DNA of 64,000 nucleotides. It comes from Lunularia cruciata (taxonomy: Eukaryota; Streptophyta; Marchantiopsida; Lunulariales; Lunulariaceae). Each line of letters starts with the position of its first letter. The stretch's first letter is position 1. Shown here in pieces: positions 11,260-20,506 of this stretch. The notes beneath the pieces are model-generated. The model saw only the letters and a program-made list of their open reading frames with translations, was not told where the DNA came from and made no database searches. The position numbers and the translations under genes were made by a program. The stretch lies in assembly GCA_948567375.1 (NCBI GenBank), contig OX419760.1, forward strand, positions 39,866,001-39,930,000. Reading direction: 5' to 3'.

Positions 11260-12545
11260 GATAACAAGCCACTTATTGGGAACATGATTAGTTCTAATAG
11301 GATTCAATGCTCAACCAAGTTTGAGTCACTTGTATAGTATAATAATATCACATTATGTTTGAAAAATTCTGGTTGATTTTGGAATGTCTAATAACCCTAA
11401 TATCTAATTAAATATTCTCATATAAAGCTAATATTAGGTAGCCAATTGATGATGGTGGATAGTAGAAAGGATTTTGCACTTTGAACCTCACAACCCATTG
11501 CATTTAGGATTGGGAAGGAGTATTCCAAGTACATGAGATTTATGATAACCTCTTTAGATTACAATATCATTCTAGGTCATCCTTGGCTTGAACATCATAA
11601 GTTCCAATTTGATTGGATCCCATGCCAAATTTAAGTACAACACCAAGGTAAGAATTACCAATTAGGTTGTTTGGCACCTTTGAGTAAAACACCTAAGAAA
11701 AGCCAATCCCAAGATGGAAAGTTTGTGAGTATAATAGTATTGAGTAAGCTCTAGAAGAAGATATTCATGTTTTTGTGGTGTGGATCAAACCTATTACACA
11801 AGGGAACTCTAGTAAGGATCAAAAGCTTCGAAAAGTATTGGTTGATAAGATAGTTCAAGAGTTTGCAAATATGTTTCTGAATGATCTTCCAAAAGATCAA
11901 GGTATGCCTTTCAAGATCAAACTATTGCTATGATAGATTGGTCTACTCTAGTGAGTAGACCAATCTATTGGCTCCCACCAAAGGAGTTAGAGTAATATCA
12001 ACAACATTGATTGAGTTGTTGAAGAAGGATTTCATATGACATAGTATATCTCCTTGGGGAGCACCAATACTCTTTGTACCAAAAAGGATGGAGAGCTTTG
12101 ATTATATATTGACTTCCATTGCTTTAATAAAAAAAACCATGCAGAATGTATATCCCTTACCTTGAATTGATGACTTGTTTGATCAACAAAGTGGAGCATG
12201 ATACTTTCAAAGTTGGATCTTTGAAGCTGTTATCGACAATTTTCCATTAATATGTAGGATGTGCAAAAGATTAGTTTTTGCACAAGGTATTTTGAATAGT
12301 GAGTCTTACATTTTGGGCTCACTAATTCTCGGGCGGTTTCATGGATCAAATGCATCAGCTATTAAAAGTGCTTTAGGATCAAAACACGCTAGTGTTCTTG
12401 GACAATATTTTGATCTAAAATAAGACAAAGGTAGAACTCAAGAATCATATACAAGAAGTCTTAAGACAACTATGCTAATGGAAGTTCTACTGCAAGAAGT
12501 CCAAGTGTGCCTTTAGCAAAAGGAGTTACCTTCTTGGGTCATAAG
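11260..12545 (+). pseudogene. D protease-RT remnant
   Basis: It contains a protease-like segment (DFG in place of DSG, 11360-11480), the linker with one copy of the unit that is tandemly expanded in C, and RT blocks through [12 protein letters not shown] at about 12478-12520. This last block is in frame here, whereas C has lost one base at the same place. Numerous stops are present. It ends in the RT at the hAT insertion. Confidence 0.65.
12538..12545. repeat. 8-bp target duplication of E, left copy
   Basis: GTCATAAG, identical to 42068-42075. In element C the uninterrupted sequence reads GGGTCATAAGATC, so one copy is native D sequence. Confidence 0.85.
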
Positions 12546-12568
12546 CATGCCACTTTAATGTAGGGTTT
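12546..12568 (+). repeat. Left terminal inverted repeat of E
   Basis: It pairs with the reverse complement of 42045-42067 (18 of 23 identical by eye). Just inside is a perfect 9-bp hairpin arm pair, TAGGGTTTT at 12561-12569 and AAAACCCTA at 12576-12584. Confidence 0.7.
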
Positions 12569-12731
12569 TTTTAAGAAAACCCTACAAGCCCTATATTAAC
12601 CTTCAAGTTGGACATTATATTAGCTAAAATATGGACATACATATATGAACATAGAGAACATTCTATGGTTAGTTTTGGTGTTATTTCCAATATGTTGTGA
12701 GTTTGTTGTTGATCTAGAATGACAAAGAAAG

Positions 12732-12974
12732 GTGCTGAAACACCCATTCCATAAGATCAAACATGGCTTGCAGTATGTTTTAGAGGTATGTGAGGAAGAT
12801 CCTGACACTAAGAAGGTCATTTCATCACATTGCATGTTCTATGTTAAGATTGGATGCACTTCTTCCAATAGTTTTGGTGGTGAGTCCCAAAAATATGCAT
12901 GTATTGCTAATGTTCAATACTTCAAGGTTCCTTTTCAAGGAAATAGCATCAAGAAACACATGATGAAGCAATAA
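12732..12974 (+). pseudogene. E transposase N-terminal remnant (BED-like zinc finger)
   Basis: A short reading frame with a Cys cluster (SSHCMFY) followed by YFKVPFQGNSIKKHMMKQ. This arrangement resembles the N-terminal BED-type finger of some hAT-like transposases, although one expected Cys is Tyr. Such fingers bind the transposon ends. Stops follow directly and B2 interrupts the gene at 13104. The assignment rests on pattern memory and on the hAT termini. Confidence 0.45.
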
Positions 12975-13098
12975 AAATAACTCTTTTGTGCATATGAGAC
13001 TCTTTTGCATGAGGAGAAGAAGGTGTATTTTGATGAATTAATATGTCAGAACAATACTCTTCATGCTCATTTTGATAGTAAGAATCAAATCTTGTTCA

Positions 13099-13103
13099 CC
13101 ATT
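13099..13103. repeat. Target duplication of B2, left copy
   Basis: CCATT, matched by 36614-36618 directly after the B2 5' LTR. It is 4 bp (CCAT) if the element end is taken as ...ACA. Confidence 0.65.
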
Positions 13104-13209
13104 GTTGTGCGTATATACATCGCTACACAACATACATCGCTGTCAACATCATACACTATAGAAGCACAACTCACACATAAGTCATACATAGACTCTAAAG
13201 TGCCACAAT
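13104..13209. repeat. 106-bp direct repeat, outer copy
   Basis: It matches 13661-13766 with two mismatches by eye and flanks the B2 3' LTR. On the minus strand the unit starts TGTGGCAC and ends GCACAACA, like a short LTR. It abuts the target duplication. Confidence 0.85.
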
Positions 13210-13657
13210 AATCAGATTGCTTAACACTTTCAACTCAACTCAACTCAGATCAATACTTGATCTGTCACTCTATAAACTGCCAACAACTGGGCACTGATTA
13301 CAATCAAGCCACACCCACTCAAGCATAGAGAATCCAGGTGACGCTCGCCGGCCTCTGTCCACCATAGCTAGGAACTCAAAGGCTCAACATCAGAGAAGTG
13401 AGCTCTTTGGAGCTCACTTTGAAACTATACTCCTTGGACTCGAGCTAGCACTGAAACCCTAACGGTCTTGCTGACGGTACACTCGACAGTGCAAATGGTG
13501 CAAAGTGACGGTGGGCCCCACCGTGAAGTCAGTACCCCAAACACCAAATCAGACTGTCGGAAAGTAGTCATTGAGAAACTGCTAGAATAACTCTAACTAC
13601 TATCACTAGAACTCCAGTGTCCGAGCAGCTAGATGCGGAACTATAAATGGTGTGATA
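13210..13657 (-). repeat. 3' LTR of B2 (core)
   Basis: Homologous to the 5' LTR at 36163-36613. Its expected TG and CA ends are altered (TATCAC... on the minus strand, ending ATTATTG), and it is sandwiched between the two 106-bp repeats. Confidence 0.85.
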
Positions 13658-13660
13658 GCT

Positions 13661-13766
13661 GTCGTGCGTATATACATCGCTACACAACAAACATCGCTGT
13701 CAACATCATACACTATAGAAGCACAACTCACACATAAGTCATACATAGACTCTAAAGTGCCACAAT
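13661..13766. repeat. 106-bp direct repeat, inner copy
   Basis: The second copy of 13104-13209, lying between the polypurine tract and the LTR core. Confidence 0.85.
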
Positions 13767-13777
13767 CGCCTCCCTAG
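13767..13777 (-). promoter_or_regulatory. Candidate polypurine tract of B2
   Basis: CTAGGGAGGCG on the minus strand, the only purine-rich run just before the 3' terminal repeats. The bases from 13778 to the pol stop at 13934 form a short non-coding 3' region. Confidence 0.45.
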
Positions 13778-13933
13778 CTGGCGGTTAGGTCCCTCTAACT
13801 CCAGATAGCCATCTACTCTAAGTATATGGTATACCCTCTAATGGGCAAAGATCAGGAGGCCGGGTGCTATGGAGCCCCATCGTTAGTTGCATGTCTGCAA
13901 TCTATACCATATAAAGAATGAACTAGCTATAGG

Positions 13934-15403
13934 TCAAGTACATCTAGGACATAACCACTGTCCCTTAGGAACCACCATGAGGAGAGGAGTCATACATGCC
14001 ATATGCCATCCTCTCAAACAGCTATCACACACTAACATAGTAGCAGCTCCACCAGAAGAGCCACATAACATACACCTCAAGCCTGCACGTACAAGTGCCA
14101 AGCTTGGGTCCATAGTACCATCAATGTTTGGAAGGTGGCATGGCGCACAATTACGCGCATGATCCTTCCAAACAACACCATCACGTCCTTCTAACACAAG
14201 GACTCTAGATGGCAAAACCTCGCACACTCTCAAGATAGTACGGCCTGTAGAAACATCAAGTGTCGTTGGTGCTGTTTGCTGTAGATATACATAATCGCCT
14301 GGATGAAATTGATGGATCAAGGGTCTATAACCTCCTCCTCGAATGGTTGCATAGCGTAAAGTATCTCTATGCTGAGCAATCGCAAAGTTCTCAAAGGCCA
14401 TCAACATCACTCTCTGAAAGATCTCTGCCCGCTGAGAACATGCGCTCATCCATACATCAAGGTCATCCAAGTCCGAAACTACAGTAGCATCTCGACAAAT
14501 GGCTGCAGGTAAATCTAGATCTCGTCCATAGAGTAGAAAGTATGGAGAGAAGGATGCTAAGGAGGCTTGCCGGCTGAACCGATAGCCCATGGCCAACCAA
14601 GGTAATTGGAGATCCCAATCTCCCAAGTGGCCTCTCTGCAAACCATACTTTCGCAATCCTCTCTTCACCGTCTGACCACTCTCTTTGCTAAGCCATCTGC
14701 CTCAGGGTGATCTCGGGATGTAGTATGATGATCAATCAAAGCCTTGTCACACAAGTCTTGAAACTCCCCCAAGAACTCTGTACCCTGATCAGTCAAAACC
14801 TTAGCTGGTGCACCAAAATGACTAAGAACTTGATCCAGGAACGAGTAAGCTGTCCCTTCACTAGACTTGTCAGGAAGTGCTACCAACTCAATCCACTTGG
14901 AGAAGTGCTCCACCATCACCAAAACATACCGATGATGTCTCACAGTCAGAGGTAAAGGTCCGGCAAAGTCCAAAGTCCAACGGTAACCCAATCCCATGAT
15001 AGGTAATGGGTGTAACTGTGGCGTAGGAGCATTGAATGATGCTCTAACTCGGTCACAAACCACACATCTGGCAACAAATTGCTGTACCTTGGTTTGCATA
15101 CCATGCCACCAAGAATGACTCTGAAGTAAGCTATATGTACGCTTTACTCCAAAATGTCCTAGCTCCTCATGAGCATGACGGACCAACTGTGGTCTTTGAG
15201 ATGGAAGTGGTACTACTCGCACTCTACCATCCTCCCATACACGCAAAATGTGTCTACCCTCCAATCTGAACCGTATGGCTCGCTGAAGAACACGGTCTCT
15301 CTCGTTAGCCCCAACTGTGCTACCCACAACACCAGTGCGAAGATAGTCCATCACTAAGACATCATCATGAATGTCTCGCTAAATTATACCGATATCTTCA
15401 CTC
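13934..15403 (-). pseudogene. B2 integrase with C-terminal PHD finger
   Basis: Integrase joins element DNA to the genome. The N-terminal HHCC finger is visible (HAHEELGHFG ... CVVCDRVR). The core has TLDFAGPL and LTDQGTEF for the first two acidic residues. The third expected acidic residue is Lys (DGLAKRVV, where Glu is usual), so catalysis should be lost. A frameshift near 14665 separates the core from the C-terminal part, which continues as WDLQLPWLAMGYR...FSPYFLLYGRD, then a GPY-like region and a PHD finger at 13940-14074. Stop at 13934. Most plant Ty3 integrases end in nothing or in a chromodomain, so the PHD is unusual. Confidence 0.85.
13940..14074 (-). other. PHD finger domain
   Basis: Last 45 residues of the B2 polyprotein. 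Metal ligands are spaced Cx2C-x11-Cx2C-x4-H-x2-C-x14-Cx2C, with Trp two residues before the seventh ligand (WLCPRC) and the typical MLVCDSC and GWHMAC segments. This is the C4HC3 pattern of PHD fingers, which bind histone H3 tails. All eight ligands are intact. Binding specificity is not predictable by eye. Confidence 0.82.
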
Positions 15404-17000
15404 TTATGGATCTGTGACCTCAATAACTCCTCCTGTATGTGCTGAGAGAGATACCACCAAAGCCTTTGCAAATATACACAGAAAGGCCGATGCATGCCAA
15501 CCTGGCACCATCTCCTCATCTGTCTCACCATGCCAACGTGCTCCGGTCTGATCCTGCTGGCTGGGACATGGGTTTCTACTCAACCCATTTGCATCACAGT
15601 TCACCACTCTAGGTCTGTGAACAACCATGAAATCATACTCCTGTAAAATCAGAGCCCATCGTGCAAGCTTCCCTGAAAGCTTGTCGGACTCCATCAACCA
15701 CTTCAGCGGCTGATGATCAGTGATGAGAGTGAAGGGGTTACCAAATAGGTAACATCAGAAATGTGCTACTACCCAAACTGCTACCAAGCACTCTCCCTCA
15801 TATGAACTATACTTTGCCTCCGCTGAATTGTTGGAGCGACTAGCATAGGCTACCACAAACTCCTTCTCCTCATCATCATGCTGGGTGAGCACCGCTCCAA
15901 GCCCCAACATACTCCAATCAGTGTGAACTTGAAATGGTCGTCCCCTGATCGGTCTCCTCAAAATAGGAGCATATGTCAACCTCTCCTTGAGCTCTACAAA
16001 AGCTCTCTCTTGCTCATCTCCCCAACACCACTCTTGTGTAAGCTTGGTCAGCTTCGTCAAGGCCTTGGCAATGGCACTAAATCCTCTAACATAGCGGCAA
16101 TAGAAGTTTATCAACCCAAGGAATGCTCACACTCTGCTCACATCCGTAGGCCAAGGAATACGTGCAATAGCCTCCACCTTGGTCTGCTGGACACCAAGTC
16201 CTCCGGGGTAGATAGTGTGACCCAAATACTCAACCTGCTCGTGGAAGAACCTACACTTCCTAGGATGTAATTTGAGTCCATGAGATCTCAACTTCTCAAA
16301 CACCTCCAACAACTGTCTCTCATGCTGCTCCACAGTAGTGCTATAAACCAAAATGTCATCAATATAGCACTGAGCAAAATCCAATCCAGCTAGGATCCTA
16401 TCCATGACCCTCTGGAACTCAGCAAGAGCATTCTTCAACCCAAATGGTAAGAACCTCCACTGATATAACACATCCTTGCCGTGAGGATCAATAGCCTAAA
16501 ATGCTGTCTTGGACTTATCCTCCTCCCTAATCGGCAACTGATGATATCCCGCTCAAAGATCCAAAGTACTGAAGACCTTTGCATGCCCAATCGCATCAAA
16601 AATCTCCTTCGGTGTAGGCATGGCATACCGATCAGCCCTGGTCTATCGGTTGATAGGACGGTAATCTCCACACATCCGCCTATCTGTATAGTTGCCATGC
16701 ATATCCTTCTTGGTTGGCATCACTATTGCTGATGTATACTCTCCATGTGAAATCTCCACCAAACCAGCCTCAAAAAGATCACTACTCTGGCTCTGAATCA
16801 ATGTCCTCTCCATCTCACTATATCGATAAGGACGTCGGAAAACAGGTGTGTTGCTAGTCAGCTCAATCCGTATACCAAGTCCCTTTAGAGCACCCAAATC
16901 CTTCATACTGAAGGCAAAACAACTCGTGTGATTCCTCAAGAACCTCCAAACCCTCCGTCTTTCCTCTCCAGTAAGCTTGGGTCCAAGATCTGGCTCCCAA
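15404..17000 (-). pseudogene. B2 reverse transcriptase and RNase H
   Basis: RT copies the element RNA and RNase H removes the template strand. RT blocks are GDYRPINR, STLDL-AGYHQLPI, RFLPFGLKNALAEFQRVM and the catalytic CYIDDILVY at about 16355-16369, then the connection region (GHTIYPGGLGV) and RNase H (VHTDWSMLGLGAVLTQ, YSSYEGECLVAV, ITDHQPLKWL, CDANGLSR). At least four in-frame stops interrupt it (for example after PINR near 16650 and in the AGYHQ block). Upstream it is joined to the methyltransferase through a linker at 17048-17385. Confidence 0.85.
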
Positions 17001-17384
17001 GTATCCTCTGTAACTATAGTAGGAGTGGAAGACGTACTGACTGGCTGCTACACTGGGCCCTTGGGAGCAATAGTGTCATGCTCCCGACCACTAGAGGTCC
17101 CAACCTCTGTGTGAAAAACTCCCTCCACTCTGGCTGCAAGCTCCACACATCCTCTAGCTGCATCCCATGTGGACCAAGGGTGTAATCCAAGTAGCCCACG
17201 CTCACCTGGATGGACTCCAAGTAGACCACTCTCCCTAGTAGCTACTGGATGTGTCCCAAGAATGCCATGTCCACTCGGTCCATTGCCCCCAGCATGTGCC
17301 TGAATCGTCTCGATAGGCACAGGGCTCACAAGTGTCCGAGTGGTGATGCCTATCAAGCGCATCTTACGCTGCTCTGCCAAGCCA
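17001..17384 (-). pseudogene. B2 linker between methyltransferase and RT
   Basis: An open stretch of about 115 codons with repeated Gly/His/Pro-rich phrases (GLLGVHPGERGLLGLHP). No domain is recognised. The equivalent position in B1 (about 4147-4434) is where A1 inserted. Confidence 0.55.
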
Positions 17385-18259
17385 AGGCTCACAATCCAGG
17401 TCAAACAGTTCAGGTCCATAGCCTGACCTAACACCTGACGCCTAGATGCCTCTGACATTGTTGGAACAGCGGTAATACCGGTGTGAAAACCCATCACCCG
17501 CTCTCTCTCATCAGCAGTTGGTGGAGCCCAATGCTGATGTGAGTCCCAAACAAGTCCAGGTCCTCCCTCTCGAAAAGCATGAGAGCCTACAAAACTCATA
17601 AGTGTGGGAAATGCAGCTCTAGGCTGTCCAACTAGGTTCACCACTACCATAGGTGACCTATCAGCCACTACCACTGTCTGAGACTGACGTCCAGCATCCA
17701 AGATATCATCAACAAGAATGTGGTCTAGTCACTAAATCCCATCATAACTACGCTATAGAACCTCTCTAGGTAAGAGGTTCGTCCACCAAAGACGAAGACG
17801 ATGAGCCCGTGCTCCCACTTTGGCTGCATCTAACAATACAGTAGCTCCCATCCATGAATGGACCTGATGTGTACTCGCCACCACTCTAGTGCAAGAATCA
17901 CCCATCAATGGAACGTTCTCCAAAAGGTAAGCTGGAGAAACAGACTGATGAACCTGGAGATGTCGTAGTATACGTAACATCTCCCAAAACACACCAGAAC
18001 GAGGATCCTGAAGACCCAAACCGCAGCCCGCACGTGTATGTCCCTGATTTGGCCATCCAGAAATCACCAAGTGAATAGGCCCATGTCTCTCTAGGTCATG
18101 CGCCCCTAGTAAGGAAATGTCTCCTGGTAAGGCCTTCTGGTAACCTTTGACTGCTGACATTGGTAATAACTCTGGATACCGATAGGCCAAGTGTGCCACA
18201 TGGTGTAGAGAGACTTGCCTAGCAGTCTCATCTCTCTCTACATACAAGTACCTCTGTAC
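17385..18259 (-). pseudogene. DNMT3-like methyltransferase domain of B2, C-terminal part
   Basis: This continues the domain whose motif I lies across the A2 insertion at 26054-26135. Visible blocks: RYLYVERDETAR after motif I; motif IV as LVISGWPNQGHT, with Asn (codon 18047-18049) where the catalytic Cys should be; GLQDPRSGVFWEMLRIL; motif VI LLENVP at about 17910-17925; LLDAAKVGARAHRLRLWWTNL at about 17780-17835; ERERVMGF at 17486-17509; RRQVLG at 17426-17443; then LNCLTWIV. These correspond to DNMT3 blocks (ENV, AHRARYFWGNLPG, ERVFGFP, RQ.LLG). In-frame stops near 17755 and 17735. Loss of Cys predicts no methyl transfer. Confidence 0.85.
18256..18259. repeat. Target duplication of A2, left copy
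   Basis: GTAC, repeated at 26054-26057. B1 at 5287-5291 carries the uninterrupted site with one GTAC. Confidence 0.85.
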
Positions 18260-18938
18260 TGTAACACCCATTTGTGCATGTGTGTGGTATTGTGATATTT
18301 AGCTTGGTATTACAAGTACTTAAGAGATATTATTTATATAGAGATAAAGGATAGTTCTATATTAGTCATGGTTAGCTAAAGTTAGTCATAGCTAAGATAG
18401 ATGGGACCTTACTTTAGAGGAAGTAGAAAAGATGAGCACCACTATTTTGGATTTTAGTGTGTTGACTTGGTATTATTCCTAGGTGTTTGGCTTTGGGGAA
18501 AGAGTTGAGAACTCTTGGGCCCGCAAACCTTTTTGTTTTGGATTCTTCTTTAGTCCAAGGATAGCCCATGTGAAGGAATCCTTGCTTTAGTGGTTGGGTC
18601 AAGATAAGGGGAATATGCCCATGTGAATGGATATTCCTTTCTACTTTTTGACTTTACTTGACTTTTAGTCTAGTAACTTGAGTTACTACGGTAATTAGTA
18701 ACTTTGGTATGTAACTATTTCACAAGTATATAAACAAGGGGTGAGGAGGTACTCATCATCCTTTCAATTGCAACTATCTCTCTCTCATTGAGTTCTCTAG
18801 TGAGCAATGTCTTGAGTCTTGGAGTGTTAGCCTTGGAGGAGTATGATGGAGTTGGGGTTCCTTGCCTTCTTAGTCCATGGTGCGCTACCATAATAGCCAT
18901 CAGAGGTTCATCCTGAGTGAGAGACAGGCCGGCTCACA
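18260..18938 (+). repeat. 5' LTR of A2
   Basis: 679 bp, TGTAACACCC...GGCTCACA. About 1% different from 25374-26053. Confidence 0.95.
18727..18734 (+). promoter_or_regulatory. TATA box in A2 5' LTR
   Basis: TATATAAA followed by a GA-rich stretch. The equivalent box in the 3' LTR is at 25841. Confidence 0.55.
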
Positions 18939-18942
18939 TTTT

Positions 18943-18958
18943 TGGTTCCGTTGCCGGG
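18943..18958 (+). promoter_or_regulatory. Primer binding site, A2
   Basis: TGGTTCCGTTGCCGGG, four bases after the LTR. It is the tRNA-Asp 3'-end complement with two mismatches. Confidence 0.75.
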
Positions 18959-18979
18959 ACCTCTCTAGAAGGCAAGATA

Positions 18980-19150
18980 ATGTTCCGCGTCCAATTCTAC
19001 ATTAGGCAGAAGGAGGCTATGAGAGTTCACTTGGAGAGAACATTAGGAGAGGAGAGGGCTGAACTTATGTTAGAGAACCAAGATCCATTTGTATACCCTG
19101 TAGTTCATTATGATGTCTTTGAGGTGATTTTGTACATCTTGTACACATGA
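18980..19150 (+). CDS. Short conserved leader ORF (A2)
   Basis: 56 codons beginning MFRVQFYIRQKEAM, starting 22 bases after the primer site. The same ORF with the same length is in A1 (3254-3424) and a close version in A3 (ends 47045). Function is unrecognised. It may only reflect the youth of the copies. The rest of the leader to 19797 shows no gene. Confidence 0.35.
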   Translation: MFRVQFYIRQKEAMRVHLERTLGEERAELMLENQDPFVYPVVHYDVFEVILYILYT

Positions 19151-19797
19151 GAGGAATTGGAGATATTGTGTGAGGTGGATTGCAAATTTTGGGGATTAAG
19201 GTGATTTTGGGCAAAATCTCAAGTTTGAGATCTGGACTTGAGATTTCTACATAGATAGCTTGGGTTATTTTTCAGTTAGCACATTTGAAATTATTGAGAG
19301 AGCTTCTATGCCCAATGGGCTAGAATTTTTGAAAGTTGATAGGGTAAAGTGCCCCCGCAACTGCATGCTCTCTGGAAAATTGTACAGAGTCTGCCATTTC
19401 TTCAATTTTCAGTGAATTGTCCTGACAATTTTCAAGAAAATTCAGTGCATTGTATCCTACCTGCTGCCACAAAAATGAGAGAGAGATCGTTTTTGCGCAG
19501 GGCGTTATGAGTTTTTGAAGTGAGGGGGGTGGTTTTCAGACCAAATCTGAAATATGGGTGCTGAATAGAAAGATGTCTAGGCTAAATGGCTCAATGAAAA
19601 GATCTGAAATTTTGCAAGGAGTAATATCATAGAGTTTTAATCAAGTGTGGAAAATTTCAGAGGACTGTGACATATTGGTTGGGAGATTTGAGTGACATTG
19701 TGAGGAAGGGTCAATTCTGCAGAGTGGAGATCTCATGCATGAGAAGTTTGAGATCAACAAAAAGCATGTTTGAGTGTTTAGATTCATCTTGGTGAAC

Positions 19798-20271
19798 ATG
19801 GAGAGTCATCAAGAGTGGAAATTGAGATTATGCAAGGTTCCCCAAGGGTTTGAGGTGATTGTAGGGGTGGATTTGAGGAAAAGAGAGTTTACAATAGAAT
19901 TTGAAGAGAGTGTTGAGAGGATCCAAAAACCTACACCACTTGGAGGAAAGAGTGAGTCTAAGTGCTTTCTATGTGGAGAGAAGGGACACAAGGCAAGTTC
20001 ATGTCCATTGACCTTTGAGAGCAAGAGATTGAGGGAAAGGAGAGGCTTACTTGACTTGGGTTTGCATGTTGGACCTTCTTCACCAAGATTGGGAGGGAGA
20101 AGATCTAAGACCAAGGAGTTGTGTGAGGTTTGTGGAGTTGAAGGACTTCCAAAAGGACATGAGTGTAGTGGAGTAAAAGCACTTTTGGAAACTTTGGTGA
20201 AGGATCTTGGAGAGAGTCTTAGTACAGCTACAGAAATACTACCACCTTCATCAGCTAGTTCTCAAGATTAG
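19798..20271 (+). CDS. Extra zinc-knuckle ORF upstream of gag (A2)
   Basis: 157 codons starting MESHQEWKLRLC. A CCHC knuckle (CFLCGEKGHKASSC) is followed by a basic stretch (KRLRERRG, RRSKTKE), a second Cys/His cluster (CEVC...GHEC) and a Ser-rich end. It is separate from gag, which starts 235 bp downstream. One base differs from A1 over this span; A3 has a stop and a frameshift. Probable nucleic-acid-binding accessory protein by inference. No family is recognised. Confidence 0.7.
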   Translation: MESHQEWKLRLCKVPQGFEVIVGVDLRKREFTIEFEESVERIQKPTPLGGKSESKCFLCGEKGHKASSCPLTFESKRLRERRGLLDLGLHVGPSSPRLGGRRSKTKELCEVCGVEGLPKGHECSGVKALLETLVKDLGESLSTATEILPPSSASSQD

Positions 20272-20506
20272 TGATGGAGATAATCTTTCAACTTATGGAT
20301 AAACTATCCATGAGAGTTAGATTAATATGCACTCTAGGATTTGATGTTGCTATAGAAATCTTGGAGCAACCTGAACCTTTTGTGTTCCCTAGAGTGGATT
20401 ATTCTCAGATGGTGTTAGTCATGTATATACTCTATTAGTAATAGAGTGAGAGAAAAGAAAAGAGAAAAAAAAATTTGAGAGAAAAGAAAGATAGTGAGGG
20501 GTTAAG

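Larger units (their letters stand above)
10310..12545 (+). mobile_element. Decayed Ty3/gypsy element D, left part (gag-PR-RT)
   Basis: A plus-strand relative of element C, recognisable from the leader, gag start, zinc knuckle, protease and RT order. It stops abruptly at 12545 inside the RT, exactly at the hAT E insertion, and resumes at 42068 with the next codons of the same domain. It is heavily decayed, and its 5' LTR is not recognised. Confidence 0.8.

Noticed and set aside
12561-12584. TAGGGTTTT hairpin considered as interstitial telomere repeat
   Set aside because: Only one TTTAGGG-like word; it is better explained as the subterminal hairpin of transposon E.
18917-19150. Leader ORF read from inside the A2 LTR across the primer site
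   Set aside because: The upstream part is LTR; only the ATG at 18980 gives a plausible small ORF, and that is listed with low confidence.
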